A stretch of DNA of 64,000 nt, taken from NCBI GenBank assembly GCA_036172665.1, contig CM069869.1, forward strand, positions 1,178,001 through 1,242,000, written 5' to 3'. Below, in pieces: positions 1-12,000 of this stretch (position 1 is the first letter of the stretch; each line of letters starts with the position of its first letter). The translations under genes were made by a program, and so were the position numbers. The notes below the pieces were generated by a model. That model saw only the letters and a program-made list of their open reading frames with translations, searched no databases and was not told the origin of the DNA. Source of the DNA: Prosopocoilus inquinatus (lineage: Eukaryota; Arthropoda; Insecta; Coleoptera; Lucanidae).

Positions 1-505
1 ATTTTTCAAACAATGATAGAGTATGATAAGGGATGTCCAAATTTATTTCATTTCTTACTGATCTAACAAGCAATTCGCTGCGGAGATTTAACTTCGCGCG
101 TAGGTATGGTGGCTCATTAGTCATTAAAATTTTATGAACGAAACAACAAAGGTGTAGGCGCCTTCTGTCAGACATTTTTAGAATATTGTTAGACAAATAA
201 AATGGTGAAACGCGATCTCGTCTTTTTATGTTACCAGCAAATCGAGCACATGAGTTCTGTACTTTTTGGATTCTGCAGCTATTATACGCAGTAAAAGGAC
301 CATAAATCACATCACAATAATCAAATAAAGAGAGTATTAGTGCATCAACCAATCTCCACTTAACAGCTATTGGTAAAATAGTTTTAAATCTATAAATGCA
401 TCTTAATCTACCATAAGCTGATTGAATAATTTTGTTTATATGTACACTGAATGATAGATTGGAATCTATTACTAAACCAAGACTGCAGGTCTCTGCGACT
501 ACCGA

Positions 506-835
506 TCAAATTGTGTTATTTATTTTGATATGAGTATTCAGAAAATCAGGCAGTTTAGATAATTGTGCAGTAGTTCCAATAAACATTACCTTAGATTTAT
601 TTGAATTTATATTTAAATAATTCTTTTTAGACCAATCGCAAACCATTTTTAGGTCTTCATTGAGTAAATTTAATTGTTGCAGAGCATTATCAGCAGAGAA
701 GGATATATAAAATTGCGAGTCGTCTGCATACATATGACTTTGACAATAACTTAGATTATTACTTAGGTCAAATGTGTAAAGGTTATACAAAAGAGGACCT
801 AGAATGGATCCTTGTGGTATACTAGATTTTAACAT
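506..835 (-). pseudogene. LINE reverse transcriptase fragment (motifs B-C, YADD)
   Basis: Open frame of 109 codons starting inside motif B (PQGSILGPLLYNLY), with the catalytic motif C YADDSQFYISF about 30 residues later. It then continues to the CDWSKKNYLNINSNKSK segment typical of CR1/L2-like elements. The C-terminal part resumes in another frame from about 500 to 5, with recognisable LGLVIDSNLSF and RIQKVQNSCARF motifs. Inactive as it stands. Confidence 0.85.
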
Positions 836-883
836 TACAGGTTCTGATAATTTCCAACTTTCATCGGAGTGAAGTTTAACAGT

Positions 884-1207
884 TTAAAATCTGTTTATTA
901 AATAACTGTAGAACCAGTCAACGACTTTAGTAGAGAAACCTAAATATTTTAGTTTGGCTATCAAAATTTTATGGTTAATGGAGTCAAACGCTTTAGAGTA
1001 ATCAATTAAGACAAGAGCTGTCACTTTTGATTTATCCATTTCTGAGAGAAAATTGTCCACCACGTCGGTCAAGGCAGTAGCAGTACTGTGATGTTGTCTG
1101 AAACCTGACTGCTTGGAAGGAAGTAATTTATTTATTATGACATGTTCTGTTATAGTATTGTAAATAATTTTTTCAGTGATTTTGAAGAATATTGGCAGAA
1201 CACTCAT
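884..1207 (-). pseudogene. LINE reverse transcriptase fragment (fingers to palm motif A)
   Basis: Open frame of 107 codons. It contains the FKITEKIIY segment, the SGFRQHHST motif and the catalytic-aspartate motif DYSKAFDSINHK, in the order expected of a non-LTR reverse transcriptase. The upstream part (about 1207-1300) is in the same frame order but lies next to the palindrome at 1302-1375. The motif B segment that should follow is damaged between 835 and 884. Confidence 0.85.
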
Positions 1208-1301
1208 TGGTTTTAAATCGGTAAAGTTTCTGGGTTTATCATTTTTCGGTACAGGTATTACAAATGCATGCTTCCAAATGTTAGGATAGACTGAATTAGT
1301 A

Positions 1302-1375
1302 AAAGAAAAGTTAATTATATGACTCAGAAATTCTAGTTGTCTAGAATTTCTGAGTCATATAATTAACTTTTCTTT
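1302..1375. repeat. Perfect snap-back palindrome inside LINE coding sequence
   Basis: A 35-nt arm at 1302-1336 is followed by a 4-nt spacer (ttgt) and its exact reverse complement at 1341-1375. On the minus strand the lower arm is normal LINE coding sequence between the linker and reverse transcriptase. The other arm is an extra inverted duplicate that interrupts the frame. Confidence 0.95.
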
Positions 1376-1626
1376 AAGGTAGGCTTAGAGACACCATGTC
1401 AAATGATAAAAGATCAATGCCACTGCTTTTTGACTTAATAGTATTAAAAGCATTAAGAACGACTTCAGAGGAAACCTTAGGAATATTACAAAACTATTCA
1501 TATTTTCTCTAATACCATTATTAAAAAAATTAACAACACTTTGATCAGTAAATGATGTATTTACGGCATTTGCAAAGTAATTATTTATAGTATCAGGTTC
1601 ATTGACATTTGAAATATTAGATTTTT

Positions 1627-1980
1627 TCACAATTGATAGGAATTCTTAACATTGGCATTTAGCACATGCTCTATATAAGCTCGTTTTTCACGGCATATAG
1701 CGGCAGTGACCAGGTTTCGCATTTGCTTATAGTAAATCCATTTCGCTTCGGTATCTGCTCTAGTACAATTTATATTAGATAGAGACAATTTATATCGATT
1801 TAGAGCGTTATTTCTATTTCGGATCATAATTTTGATAGCACCAGTTATCCATGGCATTTTATTTTTAATGTTTACTTTCTTTTTTCGAATGGGAGCAACT
1901 TTATCAAAAACGGAAATAATTGCTTGGTTTAGAAAGTTAACTTTTTGATTAATGTCATGCGTAGATAAAAGTTTCCACAT
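1627..1980 (-). pseudogene. LINE ORF2 linker region fragment
   Basis: Open frame of 117 codons covering the segment between endonuclease and reverse transcriptase. Recognisable short motifs are KVAPIRKKK followed by MPWIT, then a basic RNRNNALNRYK stretch and a YYKQMRN segment, the same order as in the LINE at 55.3-58.1 kb. No catalytic residues are expected here. It ends at a stop where the next piece continues in another frame. Confidence 0.75.
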
Positions 1981-2129
1981 TATTTAGGCCCCCACAAAGA
2001 TCATAGAACTAGATCGTTTTTGTAAATCCTGGGACGTCGATACAGAGGATATACAAGAGGATAAAAAAATATTTAGAATGTCAAAAGATTTTTTTTGTTG
2101 ATTTGTCACAAAAAAGAAATCTGTAATTA

Positions 2130-2340
2130 AAAATTATGGTTGTCCAATTCCATTATTCTCGTATTGTTCTGACTAAATCGTAAATTTTGAGATAATTGAA
2201 TTGATAAAAATAAAGTAATAATAAATTGTCTTTTTTTTCGATATTAAAAACACCCTGTATTAAGGTAAAAGTTTTAATTGCCGAATATGTTCATTATAAA
2301 TCAAGCAAACTTTCTTTTTTTACAGGCAGGATGATGAATG
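2130..2340 (+). repeat. Dispersed repeat copy (shared with 11575-11990)
   Basis: The stretch from gagataattgaattgat through the tttcgat run, the aacaccctgt motif and the final ataaatcaagcaaa is found again, diverged, at 11575-11990. Its last part is also the arm of the palindrome at 11055-11185. Family unknown; no coding capacity seen. Confidence 0.55.
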
Positions 2341-2384
2341 AGCGTCTATTTTTAACTGATTTTTACTTTCTTTTAGCCTTGATC

Positions 2385-2615
2385 GTTTTTTTTTTGTCTC
2401 GTTCTCTTTCAGTTTAAAGTTATTTGTTTTTGATTCCGTCGTTGAACTTTCCGTCGTTCAACTTTCCGTCGTTGAACTTATATTTTCTTTTACACCGCAT
2501 ATAATAAAGGGCTTGTGTTAAATTGTTTGCAAATTCTCGTTGATTCGATCTTTATTATTTTTTTGTCTCATTTTCCTTTCAGTTTAAAGTTATTTGCTTT
2601 TACTTTCGTCGTTGG
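2385..2615 (+). repeat. Direct repeat pair with a 15-bp minisatellite
   Basis: A stretch centred on tttcagtttaaagttattt occurs at about 2405 and 2578. Between the copies, at about 2435-2480, a 15-bp unit (ccgtcgttgaacttt) is present about three times with one base difference. Confidence 0.6.
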
Positions 2616-2619
2616 TTTT

Positions 2620-4330
2620 TCAGATTTTCGTACGGTTTATCCATCAAATTTTCTCTACTGAATCCATTGATAAAAATACCATTGCGATCAACGGAATTTA
2701 TAATTAGACCAGGCTGTGATATTTTCCAAAAAGTCGGCAACACAGGCTTACAATTTGAAATTAAAAATTTTAAGCGTCAGAATTGTGACATTTATTTATT
2801 TTTTTAATGATAGATAATAAATGGATTTGTTTTGTGGAACCTCTGGTACTGCAAACTCTCACCTTTTTATTTATTTCTCATTGTATCCAACCGTACAGCA
2901 TAAAATAGTACCACTCATAGCCTCCTCTAATTATGAATTCCTTTGATTACCTGGTACTATAGTAAAACTAAAAATAAAAATCATATTCCGTTTGTTTTTG
3001 AAAACAGAATAAAACATTTTTGGTCCAGAGATGGCGCTCTACATATTCCCATTACATCTGAATTTTAGATTTTCAAGTTAATTTTAAAATTAAAGTCACG
3101 CGAACACAGAAGCGAAAATGTCATCACGACGAGGTTGTACTAAAGTAATACTTTGGATTTATTAAATACATTAAAGAGAGTAAAGATAATTTTCAACGCT
3201 AATTAAAAAAAAACATATATACATATAATTAACAACAAAAAAAAGAACAATACTTACAGATGTGTAACGCTTACAATTCACAGAAATGAAATTTCATCGG
3301 GTTACGGGTTAATTAGAACAGCTGCGAATGTCTACTGAATTACAACACGCACGCACAAATTGTTCTCATTCACAAACATCGAACTTAACAACATCAATTT
3401 ACACATTACACATAACGTGCATACACAGAAGGGCGACGGCACACGTGCCGCATGCATATTTTCGAAATGTGCTGCGCGTTTTTATTGCTAAAGCAAAAAT
3501 ATCGTCCGCGTATTCGGCAGGATTCATGTTTCAATCAATGTAATAAAGCGCATTTCACTCGAAACTTCTATTTATTCCCCGGCGATATTTTTCCGCCTGA
3601 AAGTTAATGGAACGGGCGCTTGTTAATCTACAGGCGTGGCATGTGGACTTAATCATTGCCCCGAGTGGAATATTAAACGAGACAAGAAGGAGATACTAAT
3701 AGAAAAGATAAAGTTGTCAGTTATTATGAAATATCGTCACTTACTGTCACAATGTGAAGTATGTTATGTGTAATTAGTGCGGTTAGTGTGTATGTATTTC
3801 CGGATTTCAAGCTTTTTAACCCGATAAATAAAATATGTGGCTTATTGATTAGTGTAGAAGGCCATACTTGAGACCTAAATAGATTTGACTGAATACGATT
3901 ATCACATTCTTTGGTGTCTGTTTTTCTTTCTCTTTTCAAGTTCTCCTTTGTCTTCTCATGTTCCATTCATTTTTTAATTTTTTAATTTTCAAATAATAAA
4001 ACAAGAAGTTGATAATGTTTTTAAGAACGGCATCTCGTAGTTTTAGCTCGAAACTGCATAGTATAATAGGGTTCACCAAAGCAATTCTTCCGCCTTTTAA
4101 AAGCAGCAATCTCATAAAATTTTGATGCATACGAGCAAGCAGTTATTCTGCAGTTTTCCACTCGACATCACATTATCTGGTTTCACATTGTTACATCTAA
4201 ACTTATTCGTTACTTTATTTTCTATTTCAGTTTGAGTAGGATGCACAGTCCCCGTGTACAAATTAAATTTTTAAAATGTTGTGTGCAGTATGTTTTTCTT
4301 TTATTAGTAAAATAAATTAATTCATTAATT
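2620..4330. other. No gene recognised
   Basis: AT-rich sequence with a somewhat GC-richer block at 3400-3660. Short open frames occur on both strands, but none shows a recognisable domain or codon-like character. No RNA gene, TIR element or tandem repeat was seen. Confidence 0.5.
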
Positions 4331-7300
4331 CGTCTAGGCGATTTGATAGGAATGAATTGAGCTCTACGTGTCTTTTGATGTGTTTTTCATGTTATGTTAA
4401 CGGGTTGGAGGATTCGTGTAATTTGAACAAATGTGTCTGATCATTAAGCATGAGCACGAGGTTACATTCAACTAAGCAGTTTGACTGGAATGAATTGAGC
4501 TATACGTGTCTCTTGATGTGTTTCTCGAACATGCTATGCCGAGTTGATTAAGGATTTGTCTAATCTGAAGGTATGTGTACAATCATTAAGCGTGAGCACG
4601 AGGTTACATTCATCCAGGCAGTTTGACTGGAATGAATTGAGCTCTACGTGTCTCTTGATGTGTTTCTCGAACATGTTATGCCAACGGGTTGATGAAGGAT
4701 TCGTCTAATGTGAAGGTATGTATACGATCATTAAGCGTAAGCACGAGGTTACATTCAACTACGGAGTTTGACTGGAATGAATTGAGCTCTACGTGTCTCT
4801 TGATGTGTTTTTTGAACATATTATGGCAACGGGTTCGAGGATTCGTATAATCTGAAGGTATGTGTACGATCATTAAGCGTAAGCAAGAGGTTACATTCAA
4901 CTAAGCAGTTTGACTGGAATGAATTGAGCTCTACGTGTCTCTTGATGTGTTTCTCGAACATGTTATGCCAAGGGGTTGTTGAAGTATTCGTCTAATCCGA
5001 AGGTATGTATACGATCATTAAGCGTAAGCACGGGGTTATATTCAACTAAGCAGTTTAAATGGAATGAATTGAGCTCTACGTGTCTCTTGATGTGTTTTTT
5101 GAACATATTATGGCAACGGGTTCGAGGATTCGTATAATCTGAAGGTATGTGTACGATCATTAAGCGTAAGCAAGAGGTTACATTCAACTAAGCAGTTTGA
5201 CTGGAATGAATTGAGCTCTACGTGTCTCTTGATGTGTTTTTTGAACATATTATGGCAACGGGTTCGAGGATTCGTATAATCTGAAGGTATGTGTACGATC
5301 ATTAAGCGTAAGCAAGAGGTTACATTCAACTAAGCAGTTTGACTGGAATGAATTGAGCTCTACGTGTCTCTTGATGTGTTTCTCGAACATGTTATGCCAA
5401 GGGGTTGTTGAAGTATTCGTCTAATCCGAAGGTATGTATACGATCATTAAGCGTAAGCACGGGGTTATATTCAACTAAGCAGTTTAAATGGAATGAATTG
5501 AGCTCTACGTGTCTCTGGATGCATTTTTCTAACGTTTTATGTCAACGGGTTGATGAAGGTTTCGTCTAATCCGAAGGTATGTGTACGATCATTAAGCGTA
5601 AGCACGGGGTTATATTCAACTAAGCAGTTTAAATGGAATGAATTGAGCTCTACGTGTCTCTGGATGCATTTTTCTAACGTTTTATGTCAACGGGTTGATC
5701 AAAGATTCGTGTAAACTTCAGATATGAGTACGATCATTAAGCGTGAGCACGAGGTTACATTCAACTAAGCAGTTTGACTGGAATGAATTGAGCTCTACGT
5801 GTCTCTTGATGTTTTTCTCGAACATGTTATGCCAAGGGGTTGTTGAAGGATTCGTCTAATCCGAAGGTATGTGTACGATCATTAAGCGCAAGCACGAAGC
5901 TACATTCAACTAAGCAGTTTGACTGGAATGAATTGAGCTCTACGTGTCTCTTGATGTGTTTCTCGAACATGTTATGCCAAGGGGTTGTTGAAGTATTCGT
6001 CTAATCCGAAGGTATGTATACGATCATTAAGCGTAAGCACGGGGTTATATTCAACTAAGCAGTTTAAATGGAATGAATTGAGCTCTACGTGTCTCTTGAT
6101 GTGTTTTTTGAACATATTATGGCAACGGGTTCGAGGATTCGTATAATCTGAAGGTATGTGTACGATCATTAAGCGTAAGCAAGAGGTTACATTCAACTAA
6201 GCAGTTTGACTGGAATGAATTGAGCTCTACGTGTCTCTTGATGTGTTTTTTGAACATATTATGGCAACGGGTTCGAGGATTCGTATAATCTGAAGGTATG
6301 TGTACGATCATTAAGCGTAAGCAAGAGGTTACATTCAACTAAGCAGTTTGACTGGAATGAATTGAGCTCTACGTGTCTCTTGATGTGTTTCTCGAACATG
6401 TTATGCCAAGGGGTTGTTGAAGTATTCGTCTAATCCGAAGGTATGTATACGATCATTAAGCGTAAGCACGGGGTTATATTCAACTAAGCAGTTTAAATGG
6501 AATGAATTGAGCTCTACGTGTCTCTTGATGTGTTTTTTGAACATATTATGGCAACGGGTTCGAGGATTCGTATAATCTGAAGGTATGTGTACGATCATTA
6601 AGCGTAAGCAAGAGGTTACATTCAACTAAGCAGTTTGACTGGAATGAATTGAGCTCTACGTGTCTCTTGATGTGTTTTTTGAACATATTATGGCAACGGG
6701 TTCGAGGATTCGTATAATCTGAAGGTATGTGTACGATCATTAAGCGTAAGCAAGAGGTTACATTCAACTAAGCAGTTTGACTGGAATGAATTGAGCTCTA
6801 CGTGTCTCTTGATGTGTTTCTCGAACATGTTATGCCAAGGGGTTGTTGAAGTATTCGTCTAATCCGAAGGTATGTATACGATCATTAAGCGTAAGCACGG
6901 GGTTATATTCAACTAAGCAGTTTAAATGGAATGAATTGAGCTCTACGTGTCTCTGGATGCATTTTTCTAACGTTTTATGTCAACGGGTTGATGAAGGTTT
7001 CGTCTAATCCGAAGGTATGTGTACGATCATTAAGCGTAAGCACGGGGTTATATTCAACTAAGCAGTTTAAATGGAATGAATTGAGCTCTACGTGTCTCTG
7101 GATGCATTTTTCTAACGTTTTATGTCAACGGGTTGATCAAAGATTCGTGTAAACTTCAGATATGAGTACGATCATTAAGCGTGAGCACGAGGTTACATTC
7201 AACTAAGCAGTTTGACTGGAATGAATTGAGCTCTACGTGTCTCTTGATGTTTTTCTCGAACATGTTATGCCAAGGGGTTGTTGAAGGATTCGTCTAATCC

Positions 7301-7760
7301 GAAGGTATGTGTACGATCATTAAGCGCAAGCACGAAGCTACATTCAACTAAGCAGTTTGACTGGAATGAATTGAGCTCTACGTGTCTCTTGATGTGTTTC
7401 TCGAACATGTTTTGCCAAGGGGTTGATGAAGGATTCGTTTAATGTGAAGGTATGTATACGATCATTAAGCGTAAGCACGAGGTTACATTCAACTAAGCAA
7501 TTTGACTAGAATGAATTGAGCTCTACGTGTCTATTGATGTGTTTCTCAGATATGTTGTCGACGGGTTGGAGGATTCGTGTAATCTGAAGGTATGTGTAGG
7601 ATTAGTAAGCGTGAGCACTAGGTTACATTCAACTAAGCAGATTGACTGGAATGAATTGAGCTCTAGGTGTCTTCTGTTGTGTTTCTCGAAAATCAGATGC
7701 CAACGGGTTGATGAAGGACCCGTTAATCTGAAGGTATGTGTACGATCGTTAAGCGCTAGC
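4330..7760. repeat. Satellite array, 142/145-bp monomers with higher-order structure
   Basis: About 24 head-to-tail monomers. The hexamer gagctc (or a one-base variant) recurs at 4359, 4497, 4639, 4784, 4926, 5071, 5213, 5355, 5500, 5645, 5790, 5935, 6080, 6222, 6364, 6509, 6651, 6793, 6938, 7083, 7228, 7373, 7518 and 7658. Inner spacings are almost all 142 or 145, while the edge monomers (138, 140) are more diverged. A three-monomer block of 429 bp is repeated (starts 5935 and 6364), and a ten-monomer block of 1438 bp recurs (4926 to 6364, 5355 to 6793). The identical 73-74 codon minus-strand frames in it are by-products of the repetition. Confidence 0.95.
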
Positions 7761-9000
7761 GATCCGTTTTCATTGCGGGGCATACTTCCGAATATTTCGG
7801 AAATGGATACAAGTAGGGTGAATTGTATATTCGTCCGCACCAATCCTTTGAAGTTGCCGAACCGATTCGCCGCCGTTTCCCCGAACGAAATCGGATCAGT
7901 AATTCAAGGCTTGGTTATGAGTTCATTTCTCACTTTCTTGTTGATTTTATTCTGGTTTTCGGGTATGTCCGGTGAGCGTGAAAACCCTTGCACAATCATG
8001 CCGTTTGTTTCGTAAAATATAATTTTTTTTGTTTATTTCATTCAATTATTTCCCGATTTGATCTCGAAATATTTTCGAAACGCCGCACATCACAACAGAG
8101 GCTTTAAAATGGTCGAAATGAATTTTTGATGGAATATATTTTCATAAACAGATTAAAAGGAGCAACGTATTTATTTCACCTGAAAATCCAATATAATCCG
8201 AACGGACAGCTTCATTTATTTTAATTTGTTTGCGCGCGTCAGTGAAACAAACGAGCAAAATAAAATTTCCGGTGCGTGCCATCAACATCGAACTTTTGGT
8301 ACGGCGGCGGCTCGTGACTGCCGATGTACGTACATACGTTTTATAAATATTTAATCTGACCACTGCAATAATAACACCCGACAAAACATTTCAGCAGAAC
8401 GAACGTTTATTTTCGGCCGTGTGCATTTATTATTATTATCGCGGGGTAATGAGTTATCCGCACGAACGTTAATAATAATAGGTAGGTACGGGTTTCCCAG
8501 GTGAATGCACGACCGTGGGATGGATGGATGGATGGTTGGATGGTTGTTGGCGTAAATGGCCGCGATAATTTTTCTAAATCAAATATGCGACGGCATCGCG
8601 CGATTTCAACTAGCCGGTTTTAAAGTGGTTTGTAACATGTAACGCAAAATTGCGTGCATATTTCAAAACTTTCCGAATCTGCAAGCTCGGCTCGTAGATA
8701 TTTCCGGTGAAATATGGTGTCCTACATCGCCGGAACATTCTTCCGGCTAAAGTTATTAGAGCCTGTGCAATAAAGACGAAAGCCAGATCTGAATAAGACA
8801 GGATATTTACTAATCGACTTTTCCCGAGAAACTTTTTTAATAACTTTGTTTTTTTTTCTTCTAGATTTACAACACTACTAAGTTTGTAGGAAATTACATA
8901 TCTTCCCATTTGAATTTGTTAACGTAATATTTTTTTAATATTTTTTAAATTGAGGTGAAATACTCAAATACCAGTTCTTTAAAGCCGGAGATAATTTTTG
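7760..9000. other. No gene recognised; GGAT microsatellite
   Basis: Apparently single-copy DNA beyond the satellite edge. A short (GGAT)n run lies at about 8518-8545. Open frames at 7527-8015 (+), 8142-8384 (-) and 8610-8909 (-) show no recognised motif. The first is partly satellite. Confidence 0.5.
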
Positions 9001-9004
9001 GTTG

Positions 9005-9135
9005 GACATGTGGTAGATACCATGGTATTGTAATGTTTTTTAAAAGTATGATTTCCTCTTATTTTTCCACGACTATAAAGCTCGCCGCTGGTATCACGTC
9101 GTGTCCCTCTGCGACGTCAACAATTTAACTACAGG
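9005..9135 (+). repeat. Dispersed repeat copy related to 13195-13407
   Basis: Begins ggttggacatgtggtagata and ends with gccgctggtatcacgtcg followed by a gcgacgtcaacaattt motif. The same order of motifs occurs at 13200-13375, the right end of the inverted-repeat element at 12001-13407. Probably a partial copy of the same family. Confidence 0.6.
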
Positions 9136-10830
9136 GAATATTTCTAGAAAAGTAAGATGCCATTAAAATTACTATTTATAATCATTACTCGGCAAGTTTT
9201 CTCTCAAACCTTCCAACAATGGAAGTTTTAAATTTTTAAGTTATTCATACTTACTTCATAGTTTCTAATTAATGTCGGTTTCATAAATAGAACTGATTAT
9301 CGATTGTTTGCGTTGCGTTGGTAGCTCCTGCGTGTATCAGATACGCTTTACTAATTCATGTATTCTCTTTGTGAATTTTCACTTTCATGTTCTACGAGTT
9401 TTCAACTTGCTTGATACCGGTGTGTTACCTAGGTATACATATTTAAATTGAACTAAAAGTTTCGTTATAAATTTCTGAAAATGGTTTATTTTATAATCCG
9501 TTTCATAAATGTTTTCAAAGAAGTTGTCAACCATCTTATAAAAATACATGGTGTTGTTTTCTTTCTGACGAACGAAACCTAATTCAGTCTTACCTAACAA
9601 ACAGTTCCTATTACTGAAAATAATCCCCGGCGAAGGAAAAATTTATTACCGGCGGCGAAAGCACGCGCGTTATAAAAGATCCGGAGATATTTTATTCGAA
9701 TTCCATATTCGGACGACACCACAAACAGAATTCGAATTCTTGCACAGATGCGCTAAAATACGTGGATTATAATATTTCATGAACGTGTTTTGCATGTCCA
9801 TGATCTTGCTTGGAACAAACGACGTATTAAATCAGCAATTTTTTATCCGCATGTGCCCGGCCCCTTCCTCTCCTCGAGATATTGCATTTGCGATGCAAAA
9901 ATTTCCGGGGGGGAGGCCCCGACGTTACATCAAAATCACCGCCACACATCCCGGAGTTGCGCGCAATTGAATCAGTGCAGACGTTGATGTATTTGGCGGC
10001 ACGAGGAAAATGCATTACGGTAATACATGTTTATGGTCTTCCGGAAAAGCTTATTCGATCATTACGCCGCGCAATTTGAATGAAAATTGCTAGCCTTCCT
10101 CTTCCCAACATTTCAATTAGAAAGAGAAAATTATTATTTAAAGTAAAACGAAAACATTTTACTACAGTTTCAAGTTGGCAATTATTTAAAGCATAACAAC
10201 TATTGAAAAGGTTTGAAGACGGCACCATAGCTGCCGAAATATGTACATAGTATTAAGAAAAAAAAACATTTTGTGGTTACGAGATTCAATCCATTTTTTA
10301 TAGTATTGAAAAGGCTTTTAAAACAAGAACTTAATATGTTCCTTTCGGGAACGAAAGAAAAAAAATCGTGAAATGATGGAACTGTACTTACAAAATATCT
10401 CAATGGACGCCAATGCAGGATCCAACTACAATCACGCAGCGCGCTCGCATCGTCGCAAGAATAACATCTTTATTCAGTTCGAGATCTGCAAAGAATAATT
10501 TTGATGTGAATGTCGTATTCAGTACCTTTCATACAAAAATATTGTAAAAGAGTAAATACAAAAAGTAAACTAAACAGTTATTTTGTCAGACTTAAAATAT
10601 ACGTTGCAAATCGTCGTGTTATTTCAATCCTTAAATTAAAAACTGTCAGGACATGTACGTTACGCAACAAATTTTTTTAGCTGTACTATTGAAGTAGATA
10701 ACATTCTACAAAAAGGCTAATAAAATATTTAATAAAATTTAATTTATTATTTATGGTCGTCCGTAAGCATACAGAATATTTTTTTTTATTTCGCAACCAT
10801 TTTCAATCTCCATTGTAGCCAATATTAATC
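9136..10830. other. No gene recognised
   Basis: Mostly AT-rich sequence with GC-richer islands near 9630-9720 and 9840-10010. Overlapping short open frames on both strands of the 9780-10080 island have no recognised motifs. A hairpin-plus-GAAA motif at about 10208-10245 is discussed under rejected items. Confidence 0.45.
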
Positions 10831-10839
10831 CGATATTTT

Positions 10840-11030
10840 GACGATCCGATTTGCTAAAAGTTTGTAGTGAATTCTACACTAGAAGGAAGACTCCATTGTC
10901 CCCCTGTTACCCCCGTGACGTAAACTGTCCTGAAGCCTAGAGTTGTTTCTGCACTTGACGGGACCGTTGCGTCGCTTTTTCGCTCCGATCATTTTGGGGA
11001 GTTGCTGGTTCTCTTGGTTAAATTGCTGAA
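10840..11030 (+). repeat. Dispersed repeat copy (shared with 12200-12375)
   Basis: Shares with 12200-12375 the motifs gtttgtagtgaattyta, gaagactcc, tttctgcacttgacgg, a gcgtcg..tttcgctccg segment and cattttggggag, all in the same order and orientation. No open frame. The second copy lies inside the inverted-repeat element at 12001-13407. Confidence 0.7.
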
Positions 11031-11054
11031 ATGTATATACAGTATTGATTATAA

Positions 11055-11185
11055 ATCAAGCATGTTCTTTTTTATAAAATTAAAATGAAACTTTTTTTCT
11101 CTCTTGTAAACCCAATCCGGAAATAGGGTTTACAAGAGAGAAAAAAAGTTTCATTTTAATTTTATAAAAAAAGAACATGCTTGAT
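11055..11185. repeat. Near-perfect snap-back palindrome, about 59-nt arms
   Basis: The left arm (11055-11113) and right arm (11126-11185) are reverse complements except for one extra A in a run. They are separated by 12 nt (aatccggaaata). The arm matches, in single orientation, the repeat at about 11925-11990, so the palindrome is an inverted duplication of a dispersed repeat. Confidence 0.95.
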
Positions 11186-11574
11186 CAACATATCTGTAAT
11201 TAAAATTTCAACGTTAATACAGATTGAATAGATTATTATTAGTTTTTACATTTTTATGATGATTTTATTAGGATTATTAGGTTGTTTTTAGATCTTTTGA
11301 AGTGCTTTTAAGTTGGTACCATACTGAAGATGGTAGCTTAGCTGCCGAAATACGTACCGACGGATATAAAATTATTGTGGGCGGAGATTAATTTTCAATT
11401 ATTTCTTATTTTTAGTTTACTTAATACAGAGTTTTCTTAAGATCGAAAAAAAAAACAAATCAACATTTTTAACATTCGATTAACCCAATACATAATTCAA
11501 GTTTACACGATTTAGTTTACAAGAATATAAAAAAATATTTTGAATTTTACATAAAGTATCAAAGGAAAAACAAT

Positions 11575-11990
11575 TGTAGGATTTTCGTATTCCTCTGATT
11601 AAATTGCAAAATTGGAGATAATTGTGTTGATAAAAATGGTTTCAGTCAAGGACCTCTGACTTAACAATTTCAGATTTTTATTTATGGGGGCGTTTAAAAT
11701 AAGTTATTTAAATGAAATCGATTAATAATGGAAGTGTAAAAAAAGAAATCAGATAAGAAATGCTATTGCAACTTTAACAATAAAAGAAATCGATGCAATT
11801 ACAAGAACTAATTGAATTACGTTACTAGGTTAACCGAATAGTTAAAAACGTTTCTTTTTTTTTCGATTTTAAGAACACTCTGTGTTAAATTCGAAGTTTT
11901 AAGTACAGATGTGTTCGTCATAAATCAAGCAAAAAATATTTTTTTTGTAAAATTAAAGATAATTTTTTTCCCTCCTGTAAAATCAATCCG
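11575..11990 (+). repeat. Dispersed repeat copy (shared with 2130-2340)
   Basis: Contains the same ordered motifs as 2130-2340: gagataattg, a t-run followed by cgatttt, aacactctgtgtt, then ataaatcaagc. It continues past the end of that copy to tcaatccggaga at about 11982. This copy has extra internal sequence. Confidence 0.5.
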
Positions 11991-12000
11991 GAGACATCCT

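Larger units (their letters stand above)
1..1985 (-). mobile_element. CR1/L2-like non-LTR retrotransposon, 5'-truncated and broken
   Basis: On the minus strand the pieces follow ORF2 order: the linker after the endonuclease (1980-1627), the fingers and palm of reverse transcriptase (about 1300-884), the YADD region (835-506) and the C-terminal thumb region (about 500 down to 5). The endonuclease is absent, so the copy is 5'-truncated near 1985, and its 3' end lies beyond the window. Frameshifts and small losses separate the pieces. The linker resembles that of the longer LINE at 55.3-58.1 kb (shared pattern of a FLN segment, APIR and PW), so both probably belong to one clade. The clade call rests on these motifs and not on a tree. 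Confidence 0.85.

Noticed and set aside
4676..7843. Repeated 73-74 codon minus-strand frames in the satellite, suggesting a repetitive protein
   Set aside because: Monomer lengths (142, 145) are not multiples of three, so each frame closes within about 1.5 monomers. Identity simply reflects recent array homogenisation.
7527..8015. 162-codon plus frame at the satellite edge
   Set aside because: The first third is satellite sequence and the rest has no domain. No evidence of a gene fused to the array.
11326..11365. Hammerhead-like motif ctgaagatggtagc...gctgccgaaatacg, and a relative at 10208-10245
   Set aside because: There is an extra base between CTGAAGA and stem II, stem III does not close on a UH cleavage site, and the second copy has lost the first core base. 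Probably a hairpin of a dispersed repeat.
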